DNA of 64,000 nt from Mycolicibacterium porcinum (lineage in GTDB: Bacteria; Actinomycetota; Actinomycetes; Mycobacteriales; Mycobacteriaceae), in NCBI GenBank assembly GCA_002086835.1, contig MVIG01000003.1, forward strand, positions 62,001-126,000. The letters are read 5' to 3'. A model generated the notes under the pieces. That model was given only the letters and a program-made list of their open reading frames with translations, had not been told where the DNA came from and did not search any database. This document shows, piece by piece, positions 17,593 through 25,846 of the stretch. The translations under genes and the position numbers were made by a program. Numbering within the stretch: position 1 is the first letter of the stretch; each line of letters opens with the position of its first letter.

Positions 17593-17703
17593 CTGCAATT
17601 CCCTTTGTGACGAAGATCACATCTCATGGTAGGCCCTGCCGCGACAACCGTTAACTTGCTCTTAACCAGCACCGTCGCTCGGCCTAACAATCGCCTGGAA
17701 ACA

Positions 17704-17730
17704 GAAACGGCGGCCGGTGGCCGCCGTTTC
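17704..17730 (-). terminator. terminator after moaB2
   Basis: Perfect 12-bp inverted repeat (17704-17715 with 17719-17730), three-base loop, GC-rich stem, followed on the minus strand by TGTTTCC. It lies 9 bases past the moaB2 stop. Confidence 0.75.
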
Positions 17731-17738
17731 GTTTCTGT

Positions 17739-18317
17739 TCAGATCTCCAAACTTGATAGCTGGCCTATGACTTGTGCGGCCAGTGGCCCAAGGGTGGCCA
17801 TCCCGTCGCGCACCGCGGCACGCGACCCCGCGATGTTCACCACGAGCGTGCTACCCGAGACACCACACAGCCCACGGGACAGCCCCGCGTCGGGGATCCC
17901 GGCCGAAAGCCCGGATGCCCGCAGTGCCTCGGCGATGCCCAGCAGTTCCCGGTCGAGGATGTCGAGAGTGGCCTCCGGCGTCACATCGCGCGGCGTCACC
18001 CCCGTCCCGCCGACCGACACCACCAGATCGACGCCGCCGATCACCGCGGTGTTCAGCGCGTTGCGGATCTCGACCTCGTCAGCGGCGACGACGACGACAC
18101 CGTCGACGACAAAACCGGCCTCGCCCAACAATTCTGTGACCAACGGACCGCTGTGGTCTTCCTCGCCATGTGCGGTGCGATCGTCCACCACGACGACGAG
18201 CGCCCGGCCCACCAACTCCCCTGGTTGTTCCATGCCTGCAACCGTATATCCGGCGACAGACAACGGTGTAGCCAGACGGAGTGTGGGCATCTTGTCGGAC
18301 CCGATGACCGTGCTCAT
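17739..18317 (-). CDS. moaB2: molybdopterin-binding protein MoaB2
   Basis: A 192-residue MogA/MoaB-family protein (Rv0984-like). The molybdopterin-binding signature VSVGGTGVTPRDVTPEA lies at about residues 103-119, preceded by the VVVVDDRTAHGEEDHSGP block. Family members adenylylate molybdopterin. In mycobacteria MoaB2 is co-transcribed with mprA-mprB-pepD and has been linked to the stress-response sigma factor network. The start overlaps the pepD stop by four bases, so it is the last gene of that operon. Confidence 0.93.
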   Translation of the reverse strand: MSTVIGSDKMPTLRLATPLSVAGYTVAGMEQPGELVGRALVVVVDDRTAHGEEDHSGPLVTELLGEAGFVVDGVVVVAADEVEIRNALNTAVIGGVDLVVSVGGTGVTPRDVTPEATLDILDRELLGIAEALRASGLSAGIPDAGLSRGLCGVSGSTLVVNIAGSRAAVRDGMATLGPLAAQVIGQLSSLEI

Positions 18318-19684
18318 TGCTCTGCCCTTCCGAGAGTGACCTCGATGGTCTGTGGCTTTCCGCCCTGGTCGAGGAAGGTCAGCGTGACCTTGTCACCGGG
18401 GGCCTTGGACCGCACCGCGGCGACGAGGGCGTCAGCGCTGCCGATCACCCGGTCGTCGACCTTGGTGACCGTCACACCGCTGGGCAGGCCGGCCGCCGCA
18501 GCGGCCCCGCCGTTGGTGACCTCGACGATCTTGGCGCCGTCACTTGTCTTGTCGTTGGCCACCTGCACACCCAGCGAAGCATGCGAGGCCGTGCCGTTCT
18601 GGATCAGCTCGTCGGCGATGCGCTTGGCCTGATCCACCGGGATCGCGAAGCCCAGCCCGATCGAGCCGCTTTGGGCCTGCGGCGAATCCCCGCCCATGGT
18701 GGCGATCGCCGAGTTGATCCCGACCAGCTCGCCGTTCATGTTGACCAGTGCGCCACCGGAGTTACCCGGGTTGATCGCGGCGTCGGTCTGGATGGCGTCG
18801 AGCACGGTGTTCTGGTTGCGGGTGTCACCGCCCGCGGCGACCGGCCGGTTCAGCGCGCTGATGATGCCGGTGGTGACGGTGCCTTCCAGTCCCAGCGGCG
18901 ATCCGACCGCGACGACGTCCTGACCCACCCGCAGGTTGGCCGACGAGCCGAGGGTGATCGGGGTGAGACCCGAGACGTCCTGCGCCCGCACGACGGCGAT
19001 GTCACTGCTGGGGTCGGTGCCGACGACGGTGAACGACTTGGTGGTCCCGTCGGAGAACGTCACTTTGGTCTGCGCGCCGGTCGGTGCCGCGCCGGGCACG
19101 GGCGCCGCGGCGGGCCCGCCCGGCTTGGCGGCCTGCACCACATGGTTGTTGGTCAGGATGAGGCCGTCTGCGGTGAGGATGATGCCTGAGCCTTCTTCGG
19201 ACGCGCGGCCCAGATCGGTCTCGAGCTTGACCACACTCGGCACGACCTTGGCCGCCACCTGCTCCACCGAGCCCGGGGGCAACGCCGCCGCGGGGACGGT
19301 CGGTGCGGCGCCGAGCCCCTGGGTGCCCAGGCGCGGGTGGTCGTCGTGCACCAGGGTGGCGACACCGCCGCCGACGCCGGCAGACACGACGGCCACGGCA
19401 AGCGCCCCGGCGACCAGGCCGGCCTTGGAACGCTTCTTGGCCGGGACGGGTTGCGGGCTGGCCGGCACCCGGTACGGGTCGTAGGGCGCCCGGTATGCCT
19501 GCTGCGGGATCTGGTGCTGCTGGGTCTGGTGCGTCGAGTGCTGCTGCGTCTGCTGCGGCTGTTGACGCGCATAGCGCCAGTCGTACGGCTGTTGCTGGTA
19601 AGGATCAGGACGCGCACCGGCGTATCCGGGGGCAACGCCGCCGGATTGCTCCGGCTGTTGGGGGTACCTCGGGTGGTTCGTCAT
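18314..19684 (-). CDS. pepD: HtrA-like serine protease PepD
   Basis: A 456-residue DegP/HtrA-type protease, the stress-protein quality-control partner of MprAB. The start MTNHPRYP matches M. tuberculosis PepD; an earlier in-frame start at 19801 is not supported. Order: Gln-rich cytoplasmic segment with QTQQH repeats (1-80), one transmembrane helix (88-112), trypsin-like domain with His181, Asp228 and Ser309 (in GNSGG), and a C-terminal PDZ domain (about 365-456). The catalytic part is outside the membrane. It is 198 bases from mprB, leaving room for its own promoter; a degenerate pair of TCTCAG-like motifs lies at 19820-19838. Confidence 0.95.
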   Translation of the reverse strand: MTNHPRYPQQPEQSGGVAPGYAGARPDPYQQQPYDWRYARQQPQQTQQHSTHQTQQHQIPQQAYRAPYDPYRVPASPQPVPAKKRSKAGLVAGALAVAVVSAGVGGGVATLVHDDHPRLGTQGLGAAPTVPAAALPPGSVEQVAAKVVPSVVKLETDLGRASEEGSGIILTADGLILTNNHVVQAAKPGGPAAAPVPGAAPTGAQTKVTFSDGTTKSFTVVGTDPSSDIAVVRAQDVSGLTPITLGSSANLRVGQDVVAVGSPLGLEGTVTTGIISALNRPVAAGGDTRNQNTVLDAIQTDAAINPGNSGGALVNMNGELVGINSAIATMGGDSPQAQSGSIGLGFAIPVDQAKRIADELIQNGTASHASLGVQVANDKTSDGAKIVEVTNGGAAAAAGLPSGVTVTKVDDRVIGSADALVAAVRSKAPGDKVTLTFLDQGGKPQTIEVTLGRAEQ

Positions 19685-19882
19685 TGTGCTGCGTGCTCTT
19701 CTCTTGTAAAAGGTCCTCCACGGGCCAGTGCCGCCGGCCCGGTCCGACCCGTTTGTCCAACCCTCGTGTCTCTGTAGTCCGTAGAACGAACTTGTTGTCA
19801 CTCAGGTTGCCCAGATGGGCTGAGAATCCACTTAGAGATCTCTGATCCATCCATGACTAGTCCCCCGACCGACTTAACTGTC

Positions 19883-21382
19883 TCACCTTTTCTCCGCGCC
19901 GACGGTGTCCCTGCCACCGCCACGCGGCGAGTGTGACGCATCGCCATTGGGGATCGGCTGCCCCGGCAGCACCATGTGGAACGACGCCCCCGGTGGAGTG
20001 CCCCCCGGCACGGTCTCGTCAATCCGCAGTGCGCCACCGTGTTTGAGCACCACCTGCTGGACGATAGCCAATCCGAGGCCGGAGCCCGGCATCGCCCTCG
20101 CCGCGTCCGAGCGGTAGAAGCGCTCGAACACCAGCGCACGCTCCTGCGGCGGGATACCGGGCCCGTGGTCGGAGACCACCAGCTCGGCATGTGTGGGGTC
20201 GACCTGATGCAACCGCACCCCGACGCGTCCGCCTGCCGGGCTCCACTTGGCGGCGTTGTCGAGCAGGTTGAGCACGGCGCGGCCCAGCCCGGGGGCGTCG
20301 CCGAACACCTGCCAGCCGGTGACGTCGACATCGAACTCGATGTCGTTGCGGCGGCGCCGGACCCGTTCCAGGCTGCGGTCGATCACCTCGGACATGTCCA
20401 CCGGCTCCGGTGTGATCCCGCCGGCGTCGTCGCGGGTGAGATCGACAAGGTCACCCACGAGGGTGGACAGCTCCTCGATCTGCGCGATCACATCCTGCTG
20501 CAGCCCGTCCATCTCGTCCTTGGGCAGCGGCGGCGCCCCGGGCGCCTGCGATGCCATCAGCAGTTCGACGTTGGTGCGCAGTGAGGTCAACGGCGTTCTC
20601 AGCTCGTGTCCGGCATCGGAGACCAGCCGGGACTGGCGTTCCCTCGATTCGGCCAGCGCCCGCAGCATCATGTTGAACGCCTCGGTGAGCCGGGCCAGCT
20701 CGTCACTGCCGACCACCGGGATCGGCCTCAGGTCGTCGGTGCGGGCCACCCGCTCGGCGGCTTCGGTGAGTCTGCCCACCGGTCTGAGCCCGGCTCTGGC
20801 CACCGCACCACCGGCCATGGCGGCCACCGCCACCCCGACGCCGCCGACGATGAGCAACACCGTGCCCAGCCGTCTGAGCACTTGGACAGTAGGGGCCAGG
20901 CTCTTGGAGATCAGCAGGGAACTGCCGTTGGCCAGGTGCACCGCGAGCACCCGCTGGTGGTTGGCGGTGCGCAGGGACATCAGCAGTTCGCCCGAGATGA
21001 CGTCCTTCTCGGGCTTGCCGAGCGGCAGCATCTGCCCCTGCTGATTGGCCGTGTAGATGGACCGGCCCGGGATCACCAGCATCGCGTTGACATCGGAGTA
21101 CGCGGTGCCTTCGATCGCCTTCCCGGGGTCGGCGGCCAACGATCCGCTCTCGATGAGCAGCCGGGCCCGGCTGTGCAGCTGGTTGTCCAGGTCGTCGTAC
21201 AGCGCTCGGGAGACGACGGCGTAGACAGCGACGGCCATCAGTACGACCACCATGGCCACCATCGACATCGCCAGCATCATCACGCGCCAGCGCAGTGACA
21301 GTGAGCTGGTGTTTCGGAGGACGGCGGCGGGCCGCCCGATGTTCACGGGGGTAGTTCGACCGTTGTTCTCGTTGAGCGCCAT
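19883..21382 (-). CDS. mprB: sensor histidine kinase MprB
   Basis: A 499-residue membrane sensor kinase. Two transmembrane helices (about 35-60 and 170-195) enclose an extracytoplasmic sensing loop; a HAMP linker, the phospho-acceptor helix with His259 in DAGHELRTPL, and the ATPase boxes NLLDNAAKW, DHGPGIP and GSGLGLAIV follow. MprB detects envelope stress and phosphorylates MprA, feeding the sigE and pepD responses. The ATG at 21382 starts 4 bases after the mprA stop. The C-terminal HSPRGGGRD tail is variable in the family. Confidence 0.96.
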   Translation of the reverse strand: MALNENNGRTTPVNIGRPAAVLRNTSSLSLRWRVMMLAMSMVAMVVVLMAVAVYAVVSRALYDDLDNQLHSRARLLIESGSLAADPGKAIEGTAYSDVNAMLVIPGRSIYTANQQGQMLPLGKPEKDVISGELLMSLRTANHQRVLAVHLANGSSLLISKSLAPTVQVLRRLGTVLLIVGGVGVAVAAMAGGAVARAGLRPVGRLTEAAERVARTDDLRPIPVVGSDELARLTEAFNMMLRALAESRERQSRLVSDAGHELRTPLTSLRTNVELLMASQAPGAPPLPKDEMDGLQQDVIAQIEELSTLVGDLVDLTRDDAGGITPEPVDMSEVIDRSLERVRRRRNDIEFDVDVTGWQVFGDAPGLGRAVLNLLDNAAKWSPAGGRVGVRLHQVDPTHAELVVSDHGPGIPPQERALVFERFYRSDAARAMPGSGLGLAIVQQVVLKHGGALRIDETVPGGTPPGASFHMVLPGQPIPNGDASHSPRGGGRDTVGAEKR

Positions 21383-21386
21383 CAAA

Positions 21387-22079
21387 TCAGGGGGGTGTTT
21401 CGCGCAGCACGTAGCCGACGCCGCGCACGGTGTGGATCAGCCGGGGCTCACCTTCGGCCTCGGTCTTGCGGCGCAGGTAGCCGATGTACACCTCGAGAGC
21501 GTTGCCCGAGGTCGGGAAGTCGAATCCCCACACCTCTTCGAGGATGCGGCTACGGGTCAGCACCCGCCGCGGGTTGGCGATCAGCATTTCCAGCAGCGAG
21601 AACTCGGTGCGGGTCAGGCTGATCTGACGCTGGCCGCGGGTCACTTCGCGGGTGACCGGGTCCAGCGTGAGGTCCGAGAACGACATCTTCTGCGAGTCGG
21701 CGCCGTCGTCGCTGACGGTCCGACGCAGCAACGCACGCATTCGCGCCAGGAGTTCCTCGAGCGCGAACGGCTTGGGCAGGTAGTCGTCCGCCCCGGCGTC
21801 GAGTCCGGCGACCCGCTCGGAGACCGAGTCGCGGGCCGTCAGTACCAGGATCGGGAGATCGTCACCTGTGCTGCGAAGCTGCCGGCACACCTCCAGGCCG
21901 TCGAGCCGCGGCATCATCACGTCCAGAACCACAGCGTCAGGCCGGTCATTGGCAATCGCTTCGAGGGCTTCGACCCCATCCTGGGCAAGCTCGACCGAAT
22001 AACCATTGAAGGAAAGCGACCGGCGCAGGGATTCGCGCACAGCGCGATCGTCGTCAACGACAAGTATGCGCACAGGCAC
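21387..22079 (-). CDS. mprA: response regulator MprA
   Basis: A 230-residue OmpR-class regulator. Its receiver domain has the acidic pocket VVDDD, phospho-acceptor Asp53 in VLDVMMP and Lys102 in PKPF, followed by a winged-helix output domain ending VRGVGYVLR. Near-identical to M. tuberculosis MprA, the mycobacterial persistence regulator controlling its own operon, pepD, sigB and sigE. The GTG start at 22079 is 15 bases from a direct repeat matching the MprA box, as expected for autoregulation. Confidence 0.97.
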   Translation of the reverse strand: MPVRILVVDDDRAVRESLRRSLSFNGYSVELAQDGVEALEAIANDRPDAVVLDVMMPRLDGLEVCRQLRSTGDDLPILVLTARDSVSERVAGLDAGADDYLPKPFALEELLARMRALLRRTVSDDGADSQKMSFSDLTLDPVTREVTRGQRQISLTRTEFSLLEMLIANPRRVLTRSRILEEVWGFDFPTSGNALEVYIGYLRRKTEAEGEPRLIHTVRGVGYVLRETPP

Positions 22080-22093
22080 AGTCTCAACCCGCT

Positions 22094-22112
22094 ATCTGAG
22101 AGTGGGCTGAGA
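22094..22112 (-). promoter_or_regulatory. MprA box upstream of mprA
   Basis: On the minus strand: TCTCAGCC-CAC-TCTCAGAT, two 8-base direct repeats separated by 3 bases, the architecture reported for the MprA recognition site. It lies 15 bases before the mprA GTG. Autoregulation is the expected function. Confidence 0.8.
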
Positions 22113-22169
22113 GGCGCGCCGCAAATTCGCCGAGCGTTTTTGTGGAGCCCGAACAGCCCTGAGCACGAC

Positions 22170-22203
22170 AAAAAGCGCTACCACGCGAGTGATAGCGCTT
22201 TTT
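22170..22203 (-). terminator. terminator after rpmF
   Basis: Perfect 11-bp inverted repeat (22170-22180 with 22193-22203) followed on the minus strand by a five-T run. It starts 17 bases beyond the rpmF stop and insulates mprA from rpmF. Confidence 0.85.
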
Positions 22204-22219
22204 GCGAAAGTGTCTGAGG

Positions 22220-22393
22220 TTAGCGCTTGTCGAGGTCGACCAGGCCGAGACGGGCGGCCTTGAGCAGACGACGCGGCACCTTGTGCTGCTGACCGGCGAC
22301 ATTGACGCCGACGAGACCGGTGGCCTCGGCCTTCCACTGCGCGCGCCGGCTACGGGTGTTCGCGCGCGACATTCTGCGCTTGGGCACAGCCAT
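22220..22393 (-). CDS. rpmF: 50S ribosomal protein L32
   Basis: A 57-residue L32 of the large ribosomal subunit, beginning [21 protein letters not shown]. The second ATG of the frame (22393) is the true start by family alignment. It lacks the zinc-binding Cys pairs of C+ L32, so it is a zinc-independent C- type, as is usual for this mycobacterial copy (Rv0979A). Confidence 0.93.
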   Translation of the reverse strand: MAVPKRRMSRANTRSRRAQWKAEATGLVGVNVAGQQHKVPRRLLKAARLGLVDLDKR

Positions 22394-22521
22394 GACGTGC
22401 ATCTCCTTGCTTTGGGGGTTGCCGCGCGCATCGCAGCGGCAGACGACTGCCCTACAGAGTAACGGTTGACCTGCGTCGGCTCCAAAACGAGGAGAACTTC
22501 TTCATCGAACGCGGCGCTCGC

Positions 22522-22566
22522 CGCGTCCTCCGCGTCCTCCGCGTCCTCCGCGTCCTCCGCGTCGAG
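22522..22566. repeat. 9-bp tandem repeat
   Basis: Four perfect tandem copies of CGCGTCCTC (22522-22557) and a partial fifth, upstream of rpmF. A simple-sequence array that could vary in copy number between strains; no spacers. Confidence 0.8.
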
Positions 22567-22619
22567 ATTGAAGTCAGGGACAGAAACCAGGCCGATTCTG
22601 TCCCTGACTTCAATTTCGA
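22562..22619. repeat. palindromic repeat A1, upstream of truncated DUF559 gene
   Basis: Arms of 24 bases with a single mismatch (22562-22585 and 22596-22619) and a 10-base loop; the inner 19 bp are perfect. A homologous but degraded copy lies at 22855-22912, at the other side of the short reading frame. The symmetry is far longer than a terminator needs, and there is no T run. Confidence 0.85.
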
Positions 22620-22634
22620 GGCCATGTCGGGACC

Positions 22635-22919
22635 ATGTGCCAGCATTTCGCCATGGGCGGCGGGGTGCTGATCGGCAGTGAAGCGTTGGCCAACGGAGTC
22701 GTCACACGCAACGACCTCAGGTACCGCTACCAACGAATTTTCCCTGACGTATACGTACGAGACGAACCGACACTGCGTGACCGAACCATCGGGGCTTGGC
22801 TTTGGTCGGGTCGCCGGGCGGTGATCGCCGGAGTCGCCGAAGCCGCGGCTGGCGCCCAGATTGCATCGAGGGACAAAACGCCGCCTGATTCTGTGCGTGG
22901 ATGCAATCTGGAGTTGTGA
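22635..22919 (+). pseudogene. truncated AbiEi/DUF559-family gene
   Basis: A 94-codon frame (or start at 22653) whose first 70 residues align with the other two family members here: LIGSEALANGVVTRNDLRYRY, then YVRDEPTLRDRTIGAWLWSG, then AVIAGVAEAAAGAQ. Similarity stops at GAQ, where the intact copy goes on for about 220 more residues including the nuclease-like half. The break coincides with the start of palindromic repeat A2, which provides the last 19 or so codons. Only the AbiEi-like N-terminal part is left, so it is a remnant or a non-autonomous derivative. Confidence 0.75.
22855..22912. repeat. palindromic repeat A2
   Basis: Outer arms of 12 perfect bases (22856-22867 with 22900-22911). 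It aligns without gaps to repeat A1 at an offset of 293 bases, sharing the GGGACA and ATTCTGT core blocks. It overlaps the end of the truncated DUF559-family frame. Confidence 0.75.
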
Positions 22920-23003
22920 GCGGGCACACCCCTTGACGCAGTACCGACGGTACCCGCTAACCTACCGGTTGGTTGGTCCCTTTCAGCGTTGACGGGAGTA
23001 CGT

Positions 23004-24701
23004 GTGCCACCAGTAGTACGGATCGGCAACTGTTCGGGGTTCTACGGCGACCGGCTGTCCGCCATGCACGACATGCTCACCGGCGGTGAGCTGGACTATC
23101 TGACCGGCGACTATCTGGCCGAACTCACCATGCTGATCCTGGCCCGCGACCGGGCCAAGGACCCTGACCGCGGCTACGCCAAGACCTTCCTGATCCAGCT
23201 GGAGCAATCGCTCGGGCTGGCGCTGGACAACGGCGTGAAGATCGTGGCCAACGCCGGCGGGCTGAACCCGGCAGGGCTGGCCGCCGCGGTGCGGGCCCTG
23301 GCCGAGCGCCTCGGCCTCGACGTCAACGTCGCCCACGTCGAGGGCGACGATCTCGTGGGCCGGGCTTCCGAACTCGGGCTCGGCACCCCCCTGGCCGCCA
23401 ACGCCTACCTGGGCGCGTGGGGCATCGTGGACTGCCTCGACTCCGGCGCCGACGTCGTCGTCACCGGCCGCGTGACGGACGCGTCGGTGATCGTCGGGCC
23501 TGCGGCCGCGCACTTCGGTTGGAAGCCCACCGACTACGACGCGCTCGCCGGGGCCGTGGCCGCCGGTCATGTGATCGAGTGCGGCACCCAGGCCACCGGC
23601 GGCAATTACTCCTTCTTTTCCGAGATCGCAGATCTGGCCCGCCCCGGCTTCCCCATCGCCGAGATCGCCGCCGACGGCTCGTCGGTGATCACCAAACACG
23701 CCGGCACCGGCGGGCAGGTCAGCGTCGGCACGGTGACCGCGCAGCTGCTCTACGAGATCACCGCAGCGCGCTACGCCAATCCCGATGTGACGCTGCGGGT
23801 GGACTCGCTGCAGTTGAGCCAGGACGGTCCCGACCGAGTCGGCATCTCCGGAGTGACGGGCGAGGCCCCGCCGCCGACGCTGAAGGTGTCGTGCAACAGC
23901 ATCGGCGGCTTCCGCAATGCCGCCACGTTCGTGCTGACCGGCCTGGACATCGAAGCCAAGGCCGCGCTCATCCGCAGCCAGTTGGAGGCCGGCATCAAAG
24001 TCCGTCCGGCCGAACTGGATTGGACGCTGGCCCGAACCGACCATCCCGACGCCGATACCGAAGAGGCCGCCAGCGCGCTGTTGCACTGTGTGGTCCGCGA
24101 TCCTGATCCCAACGTCGTCGGACGTCAGTTCTCCTCGGCGGGCGTGGAACTCGCGTTGGCGAGCTATCCGGGCTTCACCACCACCGCGCCACCGGGTGAC
24201 GGTCAGGTGTACGGCGTCTTCGTCCCCGGCTACGTCGACGCCGGCGAGGTGCCGCACATCGCCGTGCATGCCGACGGCACCCGGGTCGGTATCGCCCCGG
24301 CGACCGAAACCCTCGATCTGGCACCGGTGGCCGATCCGGCCCTGCCCGAGCCGCTCCCGTCCGGCCCGACCCGGCGCACCGCACTGGGCACCATCGCCGG
24401 CGCCCGCAGCGGCGACAAGGGCGGGTCGGCCAATGTCGGGGTGTGGGTGCGCACCGACGAGCAGTGGCGCTGGCTGGCCCACACGCTGACCGTCGACAAG
24501 CTTCGTGAATTGCTGCCCGAGACAGCCGATCTGCCGGTCACCCGGCACGTGCTGCCGAATCTGCGGGCCGTGAACTTTGTGATCGAAGGCATTCTCGGCC
24601 AGGGCGTGGCCTATCAAGCCCGCTTCGATCCGCAGGCCAAAGGGCTGGGCGAATGGTTGCGCAGCCGTCATCTCGATATCCCGGAGGAACTCATCAAGTG
24701 A
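23004..24701 (+). CDS. AtuA-like (DUF1446) protein, Rv0976c-like
   Basis: A 565-residue cytoplasmic protein of the DUF1446 family, named after AtuA of acyclic terpene utilisation; the biochemical role of AtuA is not established. N-terminal VRIGNCSGFYGDRLSAM and the GADVVVTGRVTDASV block are typical; a second domain (about 465-565) starts GTIAGARSGDKGGSANVGVW. The GTG at 23004 has GGGAG five bases before it. The stop overlaps the next gene (GTGA), so it heads a tightly coupled acyl-CoA catabolic operon. Likely acts on a branched or unsaturated acyl-CoA intermediate (inference from partners). Confidence 0.87.
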   Translation: MPPVVRIGNCSGFYGDRLSAMHDMLTGGELDYLTGDYLAELTMLILARDRAKDPDRGYAKTFLIQLEQSLGLALDNGVKIVANAGGLNPAGLAAAVRALAERLGLDVNVAHVEGDDLVGRASELGLGTPLAANAYLGAWGIVDCLDSGADVVVTGRVTDASVIVGPAAAHFGWKPTDYDALAGAVAAGHVIECGTQATGGNYSFFSEIADLARPGFPIAEIAADGSSVITKHAGTGGQVSVGTVTAQLLYEITAARYANPDVTLRVDSLQLSQDGPDRVGISGVTGEAPPPTLKVSCNSIGGFRNAATFVLTGLDIEAKAALIRSQLEAGIKVRPAELDWTLARTDHPDADTEEAASALLHCVVRDPDPNVVGRQFSSAGVELALASYPGFTTTAPPGDGQVYGVFVPGYVDAGEVPHIAVHADGTRVGIAPATETLDLAPVADPALPEPLPSGPTRRTALGTIAGARSGDKGGSANVGVWVRTDEQWRWLAHTLTVDKLRELLPETADLPVTRHVLPNLRAVNFVIEGILGQGVAYQARFDPQAKGLGEWLRSRHLDIPEELIK

Positions 24702-25846
24702 GCATCTGGACTTCGCCCGAGCGTGAGGCATTGCGCAAGACCGTGCGCAGTTTCGCCGAACGTGAGGTGCTGCCCCACGCCGCCGAGTGGGAGCGCACCG
24801 GTGAGTTGCCGCGCGAACTGCACCGCAAGGCCGGCGAGGCCGGGCTGCTCGGTGCCAACTTCCCCGAGTCCGCCGGCGGCGGTGGCGGCGACGGGGCCGA
24901 CGCCGTGATCATCTGCGAGGAAATGCATTACGCGGGTGCGCCGGGCGGCGTGTTCGCGTCGCTGTTCACCTGCGGCATCGCGGTGCCGCACATGATCGCC
25001 TCGGGCGATGAGCGGCTGATCGAGACGTACGTGAAGCCCACGCTGCGCGGCGAGAAGATCGGATCGCTGGCCATCACCGAACCGGGCGGGGGCTCCGACG
25101 TCGGGCACCTCACCACCAAGGCCACCCGCGATGGCGATGACTACATCCTCAACGGCGCCAAGACCTACATCACCTCGGGCGTGCGCGCGGATTACGTCGT
25201 CACCGCGTCACGCACCGGGGGCCCGGGCGCGGCCGGTGTCTCACTGATCGTGGTGGACAAGGGCACGCCAGGATTCGAGGTGAGCCGCAAGCTCGACAAG
25301 ATGGGTTGGCGCTCAAGCGATACCGCCGAACTGTCGTACACCGACGTGCGGGTGCCGGTGGCCAATCTGATCGGTGCCGAGAACTCCGGCTTCTTCCAGA
25401 TCGCAGCGGCCTTCGTCTCCGAGCGGGTCGGCCTGGCCGTGCAGGCCTACGCCAGTGCGCAGCGCTGCCTGGACCTGACCGTCGAGTGGTGCCGCAATCG
25501 CGAAACCTTCGGCAAGCCACTGATCTCCCGGCAGTCGGTGCAGAACACGCTGGCCGAGATGGCCCGGCGGATCGATGTGGCCCGGGTGTACACGCGCCAC
25601 GTGGTGGAGCGGCAGCTCGCGGGTGAAGAGAATCTGATCACCGAGGTGTGTTTCGCCAAGAACACCGCGGTGGAGACCGGGGAATGGGTCGCCAACCAGG
25701 CCGTCCAGCTGTTCGGCGGGATGGGCTACATGGCAGAGTCCGAGGTCGAGCGGCAGTACCGCGACATGCGCATCCTGGGCATCGGCGGTGGCACCACCGA
25801 GATCCTGACCTCGTTGGCCGCAAAGACATTGGGGTTCCAGTCGTGA
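24698..25846 (+). CDS. fadE13: acyl-CoA dehydrogenase FadE13
   Basis: A 382-residue flavoprotein that introduces the alpha-beta double bond into an acyl-CoA and hands electrons to ETF. Visible are the FAD/substrate motif LAITEPGGGSDVGHLTT, the second signature YRDMRILGIGGGTTEIL at the C-terminus, and the family core QLFGGMGYM. Length matches M. tuberculosis FadE13 (Rv0975c). It overlaps both neighbours by four bases, so it is translated in step with the AtuA-like protein and AccD2. Confidence 0.93.
   Translation: MSIWTSPEREALRKTVRSFAEREVLPHAAEWERTGELPRELHRKAGEAGLLGANFPESAGGGGGDGADAVIICEEMHYAGAPGGVFASLFTCGIAVPHMIASGDERLIETYVKPTLRGEKIGSLAITEPGGGSDVGHLTTKATRDGDDYILNGAKTYITSGVRADYVVTASRTGGPGAAGVSLIVVDKGTPGFEVSRKLDKMGWRSSDTAELSYTDVRVPVANLIGAENSGFFQIAAAFVSERVGLAVQAYASAQRCLDLTVEWCRNRETFGKPLISRQSVQNTLAEMARRIDVARVYTRHVVERQLAGEENLITEVCFAKNTAVETGEWVANQAVQLFGGMGYMAESEVERQYRDMRILGIGGGTTEILTSLAAKTLGFQS

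Noticed and set aside
18317..19189. Large open frames opposite pepD, mprB, accA2 and other core genes
   Set aside because: They are antisense frames kept open by GC codon bias; composition is Arg/Gly/His-rich and matches no family.
22522..22566. Possible CRISPR array
   Set aside because: The 9-bp units are tandem with no spacers and there are no cas genes. It is a simple repeat.
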